From: Oligella sp050920755
GTDB lineage: Bacteria > Pseudomonadota > Gammaproteobacteria > Burkholderiales > Burkholderiaceae_B
Direction of reading: 5' to 3'
Length of the DNA stretch: 64,000 bases
NCBI RefSeq assembly: GCF_050920755.1
Contig: NZ_CP158480.1
Span: forward strand, 2,679,851-2,743,850
Both the position numbers and the translations under genes were made by a program. The notes below the pieces were generated by a model that saw nothing but the letters and a program-made list of their open reading frames with translations, did not search any database and was not told the origin of the DNA. The stretch's first letter is position 1, and each line of letters begins with the position of its first letter. Below are positions 53,738 through 63,133 of the stretch, one piece after another.

Positions 53738-53801
53738 TGTGGATAACTTTCTGGATAACTATGGGATATAGTATGAATTTGGTTGTATAAAATGTGTATA
53801 A
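53738..53801. promoter_or_regulatory. DnaA box cluster upstream of ybdL
   Basis: On the minus strand, TTATCCACA is present at 53738-53746, TTATCCAGA (one mismatch) at 53750-53758 and TTATACACA at 53793-53801. Very AT-rich DNA follows to 53880. This is a second cluster of origin-type sites, in addition to that at 55140-55686. Confidence 0.65.
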
Positions 53802-53894
53802 ACAATATAAGTATATGTATTTACTGACTTAAATAAATTGCAAAGATATAGGGTAAATTATTTTTATTGTGAATAAATCAAACAAGAGGGCAAT

Positions 53895-55085
53895 ATGTCA
53901 ATCAATCATCCGGCTTTTAACATTCAATCAAAACTACCGGACATCGGAACAACTATTTTTACTGTAATGAGCCAATTAGCTGTCGAGCATCAAGCGATAA
54001 ACTTAGGGCAAGGCTTTCCGGAGTTTAATCCGGATGAAAAATTACTTAACTTGGTGAATGAAGCGATGAGAGTAGGGCACAATCAATATGCGCCCATGCC
54101 CGGTATCCCCTCATTAAGAAACGAAATAGCTAAAAAAATTAAAAATCTTTATAACACTAATATCAATCCTGATAGCGAAGTGACTGTTACAAGTGGGGCA
54201 ACTGAAGCCTTAATGGTTGCAATACAGGCTGTCGTCCAACCGGGTGATGAAGTAATTGTGATTGAACCAAATTATGATTCCTATGTGCCTTGTATTCGTT
54301 TAGCTGGTGGTAAACCGCTATATGTACAGCTCAATAAACCTAATAAGGATAATTTAAGCTATAGCATGAACTGGCAACAGTTAAAAGATGTGATAACTGA
54401 TAAAACTAAGTTAATTATTCTTAATTTTCCACATAATCCGACCGGTATCACGCTTACACAAGATGATCTCGATAATCTGACTGATATAACCCGAGATAAA
54501 AATATCTTTTTAATCTCTGACGAGGTTTATGAACATATTGTTTTTGGTAGTAAAAAGTTTTTAAGTTTCCTTAGTCATGAAGAGTTAAGGCAAAAAACAT
54601 TTGCAATTTCATCCTTTGGTAAAACATACCATACGACAGGTTGGAAAGTGGGTTATTGCGTCGCACCGGCAAATCTAATGACTGAATTTAGAAAAGTGCA
54701 TCAATTTACCGTGTTTTCAGTTAACACAGCAATACAGGTCGCATTGGCTGAATTTATGAAAGAACCGGCTCATTATTTAAATCTGTCCGACTTTTATGAG
54801 AAAAAGCATAATCTTTTATTAAATGGACTTGCTGAAACTAAATTCAAGGCTATACCAAGTGACGGTACATTTTTTTTATTGGCTGATTACAGTGCTATCT
54901 CAAACGGAAATGAAGCTGAGTTTGCAATTAAATTAACTAAAGAAGTAGGAGTTACTTTAATTCCTGTTTCTGCGTTTTATAAAGATACGCAATCAGCAGA
55001 AGCTAATAATCATATATTACGCTTTTGCTTTGCAAAAAGTGATGAGACTTTATATAAAGCCATTGAACGCTTAAAAAAGTTGTAA
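53895..55085 (+). CDS. ybdL: PLP-dependent aminotransferase, YbdL-like (methionine/aromatic)
   Basis: This 396-residue fold-type I aminotransferase resembles E. coli YbdL. It has KLPDIGTTIFTVMSQLA, INLGQGFPEF, the Asn in LNFPHNPTG, the Asp and Tyr in ISDEVYEHI and the PLP Lys in SFGKTYHTTGWKVGY. YbdL transaminates methionine and aromatic amino acids to keto acids. AAGAGGGC precedes the start. It lies between two groups of DnaA boxes, which is unusual for this gene. Confidence 0.9.
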   Translation: MSINHPAFNIQSKLPDIGTTIFTVMSQLAVEHQAINLGQGFPEFNPDEKLLNLVNEAMRVGHNQYAPMPGIPSLRNEIAKKIKNLYNTNINPDSEVTVTSGATEALMVAIQAVVQPGDEVIVIEPNYDSYVPCIRLAGGKPLYVQLNKPNKDNLSYSMNWQQLKDVITDKTKLIILNFPHNPTGITLTQDDLDNLTDITRDKNIFLISDEVYEHIVFGSKKFLSFLSHEELRQKTFAISSFGKTYHTTGWKVGYCVAPANLMTEFRKVHQFTVFSVNTAIQVALAEFMKEPAHYLNLSDFYEKKHNLLLNGLAETKFKAIPSDGTFFLLADYSAISNGNEAEFAIKLTKEVGVTLIPVSAFYKDTQSAEANNHILRFCFAKSDETLYKAIERLKKL

Positions 55086-55739
55086 TTTAAGTAGTTAATA
55101 ACTTATTAAATTTAAATACTTATTTTTGTTATTATGCCTTGTGGATAAGTAGGATAACTGAAATTTAATTAACTAGATCAGTGACTTAAGTTTAAAAAAT
55201 ATCAGCGTTAATTTGATATTAAGCCTAACGGGAAAAGTGATTAAATTATCCTTCTTTGAAAATTCACATAGTTAATCCAAACACAAAAACTATTTATCCA
55301 CAGCGATATCATGATAATAATAAGCGCTATCATTTGTAAATCAAACTGCTTCAGTCCTTAACATAATTCAAAATTATCGATTCAAAGATAATAGAAAACA
55401 CATCGCAGTCAAAATCATTAATTACTGCGTTCTTTATAGTAATTCAATAATTAATTGGTAAAAATAAAAAATATGATGTGAATAACTTATTAAATATATA
55501 TATTTATTATTATTCTTATACTATGTTGATAATCTGAATAAGTTACTTTATATATTTTATTTCAAAGACTTAGCTTATATAAATATCAGCGTAAAATAGT
55601 GCTTCACTAAGGTTTTAATCGTGGATATTTTGGCGTCTAAACATGATCTTAGGCATTAAGCAAAGTTCAATCACCCCTTATCCACATTACGTTATCATAG
55701 AGCTTATTGCCAAATTATTTTTAACCCTAGGAAGATAAA
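55086..55739. other. Candidate replication origin (oriC) with two repeat units
   Basis: This 654-bp AT-rich gap has no gene. It contains DnaA boxes at 55140-55148 (TGTGGATAA), 55294-55302 (TTATCCACA) and 55678-55686 (TTATCCACA), a one-mismatch box at 55524-55532 (TGTTGATAA) and a weak one at 55619-55627. The boxes form two units offset by exactly 384 bp. Each unit begins AATAACTTATTAAA (55097 and 55481), has a box 43 bp later, AAATATCAGCG 100 bp later and a second box 197 bp later. Genes point away on both sides. Confidence 0.7.
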
Positions 55740-56159
55740 ATGAAATATCAAAACGATAATATTTTTGCGATGATTTTGAGAAATGAAGCTCCATCACATA
55801 AGGTTTACGAAGATGATGCGACTTATGTCATGATGGATATCATGCCTGAGTCCAAAGGTCATTTATTGGTTTTACCAAAAGAGTCTGCAGTCAATATTTT
55901 TGATATTAGTGATGAGGCGATTGCAGCTTGCGCAAAAACATGCAAAAAAATCGCACCTGCATTAATGAAAGCGACTAAAGCGGATGGTTTGATTATTAGC
56001 CAGTTTAATCATGCACCGGCCGGTCAAACCGTTTTTCATTTGCATTGCCATTTAGTACCGGTGTACGAGGGTCAAAAAAGAAATTCTCATAGCCGTGTTG
56101 CAGCTGATTCGGATGAATTACTTGCTTTAGCTAAAGAAATTGCTTCTTATATTGAATAG
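55740..56159 (+). CDS. HIT-family nucleotide hydrolase (Hint-like)
   Basis: This 139-residue protein has the histidine triad HLHCHLVPVY preceded by NHAPAGQTVF. It starts MKYQNDNIFAMILRNEAPSHKVYEDD, typical of the bacterial HIT/HinT branch, which hydrolyses adenosine phosphoramidates. AGGAAG lies before the ATG. It is followed by mnmE after 13 bases and is probably co-transcribed with it. Confidence 0.9.
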   Translation: MKYQNDNIFAMILRNEAPSHKVYEDDATYVMMDIMPESKGHLLVLPKESAVNIFDISDEAIAACAKTCKKIAPALMKATKADGLIISQFNHAPAGQTVFHLHCHLVPVYEGQKRNSHSRVAADSDELLALAKEIASYIE

Positions 56160-56172
56160 TCAGTTTTAAACC

Positions 56173-57561
56173 ATGTCTGTATTACAGTTCCGGCAGGATC
56201 CTATTGTAGCGATTGCTACTGCACCAGGTCGCGGTGGTATTGGTGTGATACGTGTTTCAGCCAAGGATTTATCGGCTTATATTAAGGCTTTTTTTGGACG
56301 TGAATTAACGCCGCGTCATGCTTATTACTTACCATTCAACGATGCTGATGGTAAAGCCATTGATGAGGGAATTGTTTTATACTTCAAAGGTCCGAATTCG
56401 TATACCGGTGAGGATGTTCTAGAATTACAAGGGCATGGTGGACCGGCCGTTTTAAAGTGTTTGATTAAGCGTTGTTTGGAAATCCCGGTAGCTGAACAGT
56501 CTTTACGTCCGGCTGAGCCGGGTGAGTTTACTCAACGTGCTTTTTTAAACGGTCGTCTCGATTTAGCGCAAGCCGAAGCGGTCGCTGATTTAATTGATGC
56601 CAGTTCAGAGTCAGCGGCACGTAGTGCAATGGCTTCATTAAGTGGTGAATTTTCTCGTCTGGTTAATGATTTAGCAGATAGCATTGTTTATTTACGCATG
56701 TTGGTAGAGGCTACCTTAGATTTTCCGGAAGAGGAAATTGAATTTTTAGAAAAATATGATGCCGTTCCACAATTAGAATCGCTTCGTTCCAAACTTCAGC
56801 ATATTTTAGATGTTTCTGAACAAGGCATGATTTTACGGGAGGGTGTGCACGTTGTGTTAGCCGGTCAGCCGAACGTCGGTAAGTCAAGTTTATTAAATGC
56901 TTTAGCCGGTGATGAGGTTGCGATTGTAACACCGATAGCCGGTACGACGCGTGACAGGGTGGTACAACAAATCCATTTGCAGGGCGTGCCATTACATATT
57001 GTCGATACGGCCGGTTTGCGTGAAACAGAGGATACGGTTGAAAGTATTGGGATTGAACGTAGTTGGGCTGAAATAGCCAAGGCGGATGTGATTTTGCATT
57101 TACAAGATGCCTCACATCCGGATTTGGATGCTAATCAATATATCCTTTCAAAAATGCCGCCCAAAACACCGGTTATTACGGTATTCAATAAAATAGATTT
57201 ACTTGATGACGCCGCTTTACAGCAATTAAAGGTTACGAATACTAAGCAAAATACGGTATTTTTATCTGCCAAAGCTCAGCTCGGTTTACATGAATTAAGT
57301 CAATTATTGCTATCTATAGCCGGTTTGCAGGTACAGCAGGAAACACCATGGTTGGCCCGTGAGCGACATCTTCGTGCGCTTAAGGAATCGATGGCGCATT
57401 TGGATCAGGCGCATTATTTTGCTCAGCAAGATGATAGGGTGTTGGATTTATTTGCCGAGGAATTGCGCTTATCACATGAAGCATTGAACTCGATTACCGG
57501 TGAATTTACCAGTGATGATCTATTAGGTGAAATCTTCTCATCATTTTGTATTGGTAAATAA
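56173..57561 (+). CDS. mnmE: tRNA modification GTPase MnmE
   Basis: With MnmG this 462-residue enzyme modifies tRNA wobble uridines. The N-terminal folate-binding domain starts DPIVAIATAPGRGGIGVIRVS. The G domain has GQPNVGKSS, GTTRD, DTAGLRE and NKIDLL, and the protein ends CIGK with the essential Cys. Here it reads toward yidC, whereas in most relatives mnmE follows yidC in the same direction. Confidence 0.96.
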   Translation: MSVLQFRQDPIVAIATAPGRGGIGVIRVSAKDLSAYIKAFFGRELTPRHAYYLPFNDADGKAIDEGIVLYFKGPNSYTGEDVLELQGHGGPAVLKCLIKRCLEIPVAEQSLRPAEPGEFTQRAFLNGRLDLAQAEAVADLIDASSESAARSAMASLSGEFSRLVNDLADSIVYLRMLVEATLDFPEEEIEFLEKYDAVPQLESLRSKLQHILDVSEQGMILREGVHVVLAGQPNVGKSSLLNALAGDEVAIVTPIAGTTRDRVVQQIHLQGVPLHIVDTAGLRETEDTVESIGIERSWAEIAKADVILHLQDASHPDLDANQYILSKMPPKTPVITVFNKIDLLDDAALQQLKVTNTKQNTVFLSAKAQLGLHELSQLLLSIAGLQVQQETPWLARERHLRALKESMAHLDQAHYFAQQDDRVLDLFAEELRLSHEALNSITGEFTSDDLLGEIFSSFCIGK

Positions 57562-57659
57562 TTCTTTCAATCTTATCTTGTATGATAAATGGCGCCCTTT
57601 GCATTTAGGTGGCGCTATTTTTGCTCCACATAAAACATGTTTATCAGTCAGGAGTTTTT

Positions 57660-58007
57660 ATGCAGCCAACCTTGGCAGCTTATCTTTTTCTCGGCATTGC
57701 TATTGCTTTTGAATTAGCCGGAACGTCTTTATTAATGAAGACAGAGCAATTTACGCGATTGATTCCTTCCGTTTTGGTATTAGTTAGTTACGGATCGTCT
57801 TTTTATTTTCTTTCTTTAAGTTTAAAATATATTCCCATAGGCATTGCCTATGCTTTGTGGAGTGCAGTAGGTATAGTTTGTATTGCTTTGATAGGATGGG
57901 TATTTTTTAAGCAACGATTGGATTTACCGGCAATGATAGGAATTGCGCTGATAATTGTCGGTGTGGTGGTGATTAATTTGTTTTCAAAAAGCGTTACTCA
58001 CGGCTAA
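57660..58007 (+). CDS. Small multidrug resistance protein (EmrE/QacE-like)
   Basis: This 115-residue protein has four transmembrane helices. It has the essential membrane Glu in AIAFELAGTSLL, YALWSAVGIV in helix 3 and a final helix ending VINLFSKS. ATG 57660 has AGGAG upstream; an open frame continues 17 codons further back but has no such signal. It exports quaternary ammonium compounds in homologues. Confidence 0.88.
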   Translation: MQPTLAAYLFLGIAIAFELAGTSLLMKTEQFTRLIPSVLVLVSYGSSFYFLSLSLKYIPIGIAYALWSAVGIVCIALIGWVFFKQRLDLPAMIGIALIIVGVVVINLFSKSVTHG

Positions 58008-58026
58008 ATATTATTTGGAGACAGCA

Positions 58027-58791
58027 GTGATAAGTACAAAGAAAATCATTCCACAGGTTTTAAAAAATTTACGATTACCGGTGATTGCTGCACCCATGTT
58101 TACCGTGAGTTATCCGGAATTAGTAAAGGCGCAATGCAAAGCAGGTATTGTTGGTTCATTTACGGCGTTAAATGCACGCGGTGAAGGAGTATTAAACGAG
58201 TGGTTAACGGATATAAAAGCGGATTTAAATGCATATAAAAAAGCTAATTCTGAAAAGCTTGTCGGTGCCATTGCCGTTAATCTCATTTTGCATGACTCAA
58301 ACCCGCGTTTAACTGAAGATTTGGCGATTTGTGTTAGCCATCAAGTCCCTATCATTATTACTTCTTTGCGAGCGCCAAGTCCTGTGTTAATTGCGCAGGT
58401 ACATGCTTATGGCGGCATTGTGTTGCATGACGTCATTAATTTACGTCATGCGGAAAAAGCGATTGATGCCGGTGTTGATGGTTTGATTTTGGTGGCAGCC
58501 GGTGCCGGTGGTCATGGGGGAAGAATGTCACCTATGGCTTTGGTGTCTGAGGTAAAGCAAATATTTGAAGGTACAATTATTTTATCCGGTGCCATTGCCA
58601 ATGGTGATGCAATTTTAGCAGCACAGGCGATGGGTGCTGATTTGGCTTATATGGGGACGCGTTTTATAGCCGGTGCTGAAGCGCATGCGGTGCGTGATTA
58701 TAAAGAGGCGATTCTCAGAGCAAAAGGGGCTGATATTATTTACACTGATTATTTTTCCGGTGTACATGGTAATTATGTAATGACCCAGTAA
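58027..58791 (+). pseudogene. Nitronate monooxygenase, C-terminally truncated by IS elements
   Basis: This FMN-dependent enzyme of the 2-nitropropane dioxygenase family is normally about 320 residues. Here about 250 residues remain before the IS. The start is taken as GTG 58027, with GGAG six bases upstream; TTG 58015 is the alternative. It has PVIAAPMFTVSYPELVKAQC, VAAGAGGHGG and LSGAIANGDAILAAQAMGADLAYMGTRF. After SGVHGN the native sequence is gone: an IS3-family end inserts TVMTQ-like codons and a stop. Even without that element the frame would run into the relic of another transposase. Probably inactive. Confidence 0.78.
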
Positions 58792-58830
58792 AAACCTGCT
58801 CAGGTCTTAATTTGATATTATGGAGAAAAT

Positions 58831-59151
58831 TTGACCATGAGTACAGAAATGAAGTCAGAGAATCGTCGTTGGACAGCCAAGCGTAAAAGTGCGTTAGTGT
58901 TAGATATTTTTAAAGGTATAACCACCGTTTCGGAAGCGAGTCGGGCCTATGATTTATCCCCTTCCGAGATTGAAGGGTGGGTTGAGGAGGCCACCGGGGG
59001 CATGGAGAATGCCCTACGAGCTAAACCTCACGATATTCGAGAGCAATATGAGCGTAAGGTGAAAGATCTACAAGAAGCCTATGGTGAGGCGATGTTGGAG
59101 ATACGTGCCAGAAAAAAGTTGCAATCCCTGTTGGACGAGGAAGAGAAATGA
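58831..59151 (+). CDS. IS3-family OrfA of the outer element (DUF1153-like)
   Basis: This 106-residue DNA-binding protein has a helix-turn-helix (ISEASRAYDLSPSEIEGWV-like segment near residues 31-51) and a C-terminal coiled coil (REQYERKVKDLQEAYGEAMLEI). Its stop overlaps the orfB ATG as ATGA, so translation is coupled. The first codon may be ATG 58837 (MSTEMK). Intact. Confidence 0.8.
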   Translation: MTMSTEMKSENRRWTAKRKSALVLDIFKGITTVSEASRAYDLSPSEIEGWVEEATGGMENALRAKPHDIREQYERKVKDLQEAYGEAMLEIRARKKLQSLLDEEEK

Positions 59152-59479
59152 TTGAAGCCATCCAGCAAGGATTAAAAGAGGATGGCTATGAGGTATCCAT
59201 TGCAAAGCTGTGCCGCCGGTTTGGCGTCCCACGACGGACTTTCTACTATCAGCCCGTTAAGAAATCCGCGCCCAAACTCCAAGCGCGTTTGGTAAGCCCT
59301 ATTAAACAGCTGATTGAGGAGAATCCTTCCTACGGCTATCGAACGGTGGCAGCTCTTCTTAGGTTTAATAAAAACACAGTACAGCGCATTTTCCAACTTA
59401 AAGGTTGGCAGGTTAAAAAACGTTCAGTCGGCTTTAGGCCACGTGTTGATGTGTAGTCCCCCCATTTTTAGTAGCAATT

Positions 59480-60322
59480 TTAGGTAGAAACAGTATTAAA
59501 AAATCGTTCTAACTTTTGTTGTGGGGTAATGCCACCAATGCCCATATGCGGGCGTTCATTATTGTAAGTCCATAGCCAACGCGTGGCTTCCTGCTGCACC
59601 TCGTCCAAATCGTCGTAGAGATGTTGCCCTAGCCAATCATAACGAACGGTTCGATTATACCTCTCCACATACGCATTTTGTTGTGGCTTGCCAGGCTGGA
59701 TATGTAAAAGCGTTATTTGCTTCTCCTTCGCCCAGCCCACCATGTGATTGCTAATGAGTTCAGGCCCGTTATCCATGCGTATGCAAGCCGGCTGCCCTCG
59801 CCACTCCATTACCTGCTCCAGAGCGCGTGTAACGCGCTCAGAGGGTAGAGAGTAGTCCACCTCGATAGTTAAGCCTTCACGGTTAAAATCATCCACCACG
59901 GTCAGCAAACGAATGGTGCGCCCGTTTGAGAGCGTATCGTGCATAAAGTCAATCGACCAGACTTGATTAATGCCTGTGGCTGTTCCTAAAGTTTCCGGAC
60001 GCTCCCGTTTTATGCGACGGCGCGGCTTGATGCGCAGGTTGAGTTGCAACTCCCGATAGATGCGATAGACTCGCTTGTGATTCCATTTGAAACCCTTAAC
60101 ATTGCGAAGGTAGAGAAAGCAAAGACCAAAGCCCCACGTCTTCTGCTCAGCAGTCAGTTTTAACAGCCAATCGGCGATGAGCTCATTCTCCTCACGCCCT
60201 TTAGCTTGATAGTAGTAGCAACTTTGACTGATGCCGAAGGCTTGGCAAGCTAAGCGGATGCTGACGCCACGATACTGGACAACCTTTTGCGCCATCTCTT
60301 TACGCCGAGATGGCGCTACCAC
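59480..60322 (-). CDS. IS3-family OrfB integrase, inner element
   Basis: This 280-residue DDE integrase (IS407-like group) has Asp in VWSIDFMHDTL, Asp in IRMDNGPELIS and Glu in AYVERYNRTVRYDW. The start overlaps orfA by 7 bases; an A-run (GAAAAAAAG) in the overlap is a likely -1 slippage site that would make the OrfAB transposase. Confidence 0.9.
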   Translation of the reverse strand: MVAPSRRKEMAQKVVQYRGVSIRLACQAFGISQSCYYYQAKGREENELIADWLLKLTAEQKTWGFGLCFLYLRNVKGFKWNHKRVYRIYRELQLNLRIKPRRRIKRERPETLGTATGINQVWSIDFMHDTLSNGRTIRLLTVVDDFNREGLTIEVDYSLPSERVTRALEQVMEWRGQPACIRMDNGPELISNHMVGWAKEKQITLLHIQPGKPQQNAYVERYNRTVRYDWLGQHLYDDLDEVQQEATRWLWTYNNERPHMGIGGITPQQKLERFFNTVST

Positions 60323-60582
60323 TTTTTTTCCATCGCCTCCTTGATGATTTCTGCCTTCAAGCGTTCTTCGGCATACATTTTCTTGAGGCGTTTATTCTCC
60401 GCTTCAAGCTCCTTAAGGCGAGCAATCATGGAGGTGTCCATGCCACCATATTTGGCACGCCACTTGTAGAAAGTGGCGCTACTCATACCATGCTCTCGGC
60501 ACAGTTCTGGTACAGGCGTACCAGCTTCGGCTTGTTTAAGAATGGCCATGATTTGGCTGTCGGTATATCGTGATCTTTTCAT
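60316..60582 (-). CDS. IS3-family OrfA, inner element
   Basis: This 88-residue protein starts MKRSRYTDSQIMAILKQAEA, has the helix-turn-helix PELCREHGMSSATFYKWR and a leucine-zipper-like end (LKELEAENKRLKKMYAEE). It is typical of the IS407 group. Intact. Confidence 0.9.
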   Translation of the reverse strand: MKRSRYTDSQIMAILKQAEAGTPVPELCREHGMSSATFYKWRAKYGGMDTSMIARLKELEAENKRLKKMYAEERLKAEIIKEAMEKKW

Positions 60583-61197
60583 TGAATTTCCTTTATAGAA
60601 AATTCTACCTTAAATCACTACGGTTTTGAGGGGAGATTACCGATGTGAGCCCCTCAAAGGCTGCGTCTCTGAATGAACGATGGGCAACAGACCTTTGTCG
60701 TGTGTGGACAGGTCGTGATGGTTGGGCAAGCTTAGCGCTCGTGATTGACTGCCATAACCGAGAGCTAATCGGATGGCACTTGTCTCGTAATGGCCGTGCG
60801 CAGATGGCAAGCAGTGCTTTAGAGCAAGCGTTAGTTAATCGTTTTGGGACATTAGGACGGGTAACAAGCCCCCTCACTTTACGCTCAGATAACGGCTTAA
60901 TCTTTACTTCTAAGCACTATACCTCCTTGGTTAGAAGCTACGGGTTACGGCAGGAATTTATCATGCCACACTGCCCTCAACAGAATGGAATGATTGAACG
61001 TTTTATTCGTACGCTCAAAGAGCAATGTGTACATCGGCAGCGTTTTGAGAGCATACAACATGCCAATCGAGTGTTAGCGGACTGGATCGGGTTTTACAAC
61101 CATCAACGCCCACACCAGTCCTTGGGTATGAAGTCACCCGTTGAAGTCAGAGAGGCTTTAGCGGTATAAGGTGAGCAGAAAGTGCTGGGTCATTACA

Positions 61198-61306
61198 TTA
61201 CTATAATCATGAAAGAATTAGTACAAAACTAAAAGGACTGAGTCCTGTGCAATACAGAAATCAGTCCTTAATTTAACAAAAACCAATGTCCAACTTTATG
61301 GGGTCA
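61198..61306 (+). mobile_element. Relic of an IS150-like (IS3-family) element, 3' end
   Basis: In the frame of the nitronate monooxygenase the sequence reads YYNHERISTKLKGLSPVQYR then NQSLI and stop, the standard C-terminus of an IS150-group transposase. A short stem (AAGGACTGA with TCAGTCCTT) follows, then TGTCCAACTTTATGGGGTCA, a typical IS150-group end. It shows that this element first truncated the monooxygenase. Confidence 0.72.
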
Positions 61307-61349
61307 GATCAGAAAATTCTCGGCTTTTAAATCACTGCGTTAATCGTAA

Positions 61350-63017
61350 TTACATCTTACTGTCGTTAGATGCACGTGCTAAACGGCGGGTAATATACTG
61401 CTGTTGAGCAATGGATAATATGTTATTAACAACCCAGTAAAGCACAAGACCTGATGGGAACATAAACATCATGGCACCGAAGACTAGCGGCATAATCATC
61501 ATGATACGCGCTTGCATCGGATCCGGTGGCGTAGGATTTAATTTAAACTGCAAGAACATCGTTGCCGTCATAATGGCCGGTAGGATAAAGTAAGGATCGG
61601 CTACAGCCAAGTCCTGAATCCATAGAATCCATGGTGCACCACGTAGTTCAACGCTGGCTAAAATCACGCGATATAGGGTTAGGAAGATCGGGATTTGTAG
61701 CAATATCGGTAAGCAACCACCCAGCGGATTGATTTTTTCAGTACGGTAAAGCTCCATCATGGCTTGATTGACTTTTTGACGGTCATCACCGTATTTTTCT
61801 TTAATCGCTTGCATGCGCGGACCGACATTTTTCATGCGGGCCATTGAGCGATAGCTGGCGGCTGATAGTGGGTAAAGTAGGATCTTAATAATAATTGTCA
61901 AGACGACAATGGTCCAACCCCAGTTACCGATAAAGGAATGCAACCATGTCATAAGCTTAAACATGGGTTTGGCGATGATGGTTAACCAACCGTAATCAAC
62001 CACTAAATCTAAGCCGGGGCTGATTTCCGTTAGCATTTCCTGAGCTTGAGGACCTGCCCACAGCACGGAATTACTGCTTACTGTGGCCTCAGGCTGAATC
62101 GTGCCTAAAGGCTCGATAGCGCTGATGGCGTAGAGATTGTTAGCGATTTTTCGAACATTGTAATGACGCTCTTTACCCTCTTCAGGTACCCAAGCAGTTA
62201 CGAAGAAATGCTGGATAAAGCTAATCCAACCGTCATTTGTTTGAGTTGCATGAGAGAGGTTGTTTTTATCGATATCGGAAAAAGAGATTTTCTCGAAGCG
62301 ATTTTGATCCGTGTACATGGCAAAGCCGGTGAAGGTCTTATAGAAATAAGTACCGCCGGGTGCGTCATGATTGTCACGGGTAATTTGTAGATACAGTGAA
62401 GGCGATTGTGGTTCAGCGCTGATATTGGTCACGCTGTCGTTGACATCGATTTTAAAAGTACCGCGATGGAAAGTATAAGTACGGGTAAGCTTTAAACCGT
62501 CATTTTCAGCTTCAAATACAACCGCCAGACTGTCACCGCTCATCTCGGTCTCATTGGAGACCATACGGAAGATGGTGTTTTGATTAGGGTAGTTTTTGCC
62601 GCCGCTGCCGACTAAACCGCTTTGTACGGTAAAGGTATTTTCACCGTTTTCCAACAGTACAAAATTATGTACCGCTTCAGGATCCTCGGGGCGGCTTAAA
62701 AAGAGCTCAGCACCGACAATTTGTGCACCCTTGGTATCAAAAGCAATACTAAACAAGTCGGTACGAACATTAATAATTTCCTGCCCGGCAGTGGCAGTTC
62801 CCGTGCTGTCGGTCATGGCCGCAACCTGTTGATTGCCGTTTCCACCGCTTGCTGAAGGAATTGGAGTAGGCGTCGCCGGATCGGGTTGACGAGCGTCCTG
62901 CAATTGTTGTTCAGTGGGTTGTGGAAGGGGTGGATTGCGATAGCTCATCCAGTTATTCCAAATCATGAACAAAGAAAATACAAAAATCATCCAGAGGATG
63001 GAGCGTCTAGTATCCAT
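61350..63017 (-). CDS. yidC: Membrane protein insertase YidC
   Basis: This 555-residue insertase has an N-terminal transmembrane segment (RRSILWMIFVFSLFMIWNNW), a large periplasmic domain to about residue 350, and the five-helix core starting WGWTIVVLTIIIKILLYPLS with the positively charged groove Arg in SYRSMARM. The C-terminus is LYWVVNNILSIAQQQYITRR. It follows yidD with a 116-bp gap. Confidence 0.96.
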   Translation of the reverse strand: MDTRRSILWMIFVFSLFMIWNNWMSYRNPPLPQPTEQQLQDARQPDPATPTPIPSASGGNGNQQVAAMTDSTGTATAGQEIINVRTDLFSIAFDTKGAQIVGAELFLSRPEDPEAVHNFVLLENGENTFTVQSGLVGSGGKNYPNQNTIFRMVSNETEMSGDSLAVVFEAENDGLKLTRTYTFHRGTFKIDVNDSVTNISAEPQSPSLYLQITRDNHDAPGGTYFYKTFTGFAMYTDQNRFEKISFSDIDKNNLSHATQTNDGWISFIQHFFVTAWVPEEGKERHYNVRKIANNLYAISAIEPLGTIQPEATVSSNSVLWAGPQAQEMLTEISPGLDLVVDYGWLTIIAKPMFKLMTWLHSFIGNWGWTIVVLTIIIKILLYPLSAASYRSMARMKNVGPRMQAIKEKYGDDRQKVNQAMMELYRTEKINPLGGCLPILLQIPIFLTLYRVILASVELRGAPWILWIQDLAVADPYFILPAIMTATMFLQFKLNPTPPDPMQARIMMIMPLVFGAMMFMFPSGLVLYWVVNNILSIAQQQYITRRLARASNDSKM

Positions 63018-63133
63018 TAGTTATTTCTTGCTAAATCGATGGGAAAATGTTCTGTAAATCAACATCACAGTTTAACCCACATTAGTCCTTTGCTATTTAT
63101 AAAAAAGGGTGAATGATGGAAAAGCCTTAGCGC

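Larger units (their letters stand above)
59452..60641 (-). mobile_element. IS3-family element, inner (about 1190 bp)
   Basis: This element lies inside the outer orfB. Its ends, TGTAGTCCCCCC on the left and (inverted) GGTAATCTCCCC on the right, are imperfect repeats. GATG occurs on both sides (59448-59451 and 60642-60645). orfA and orfB lie on the minus strand and look complete. Confidence 0.85.
59148..61169 (+). pseudogene. IS3-family OrfB (integrase) of the outer element, split
   Basis: The N-terminal part (59148-59451) has RRFGVPRRTFYYQ and SYGYRTVAALLR. The C-terminal part (60646-61169) has NERWATDLCRVWTGRDGW (first Asp), TLRSDNGLIF (second Asp) and QQNGMIERFIRTLKEQC (Glu). They join in frame through RPRVDVSPSKAASLNERW once the inner element is removed. 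The split inactivates it. Confidence 0.87.
58776..61197 (+). mobile_element. IS3-family element, outer, with inserted inner element
   Basis: The ends are TGTAATGACCCAG and CTGGGTCATTACA, perfect inverted repeats. A 3-bp repeat TTA flanks it (58773-58775 and 61198-61200). Its own length without the inner element and one 4-bp repeat is about 1228 bp. orfA is intact and orfB is split. Confidence 0.88.

Noticed and set aside
56711..57115. 134-codon open frame antisense to mnmE
   Set aside because: It lies inside the MnmE G domain on the opposite strand, with no support as a gene.
59148..59456. A separate 102-residue DNA-binding protein
   Set aside because: It is the N-terminal part of the outer IS3-family OrfB, and its last codons and stop come from the inner element.
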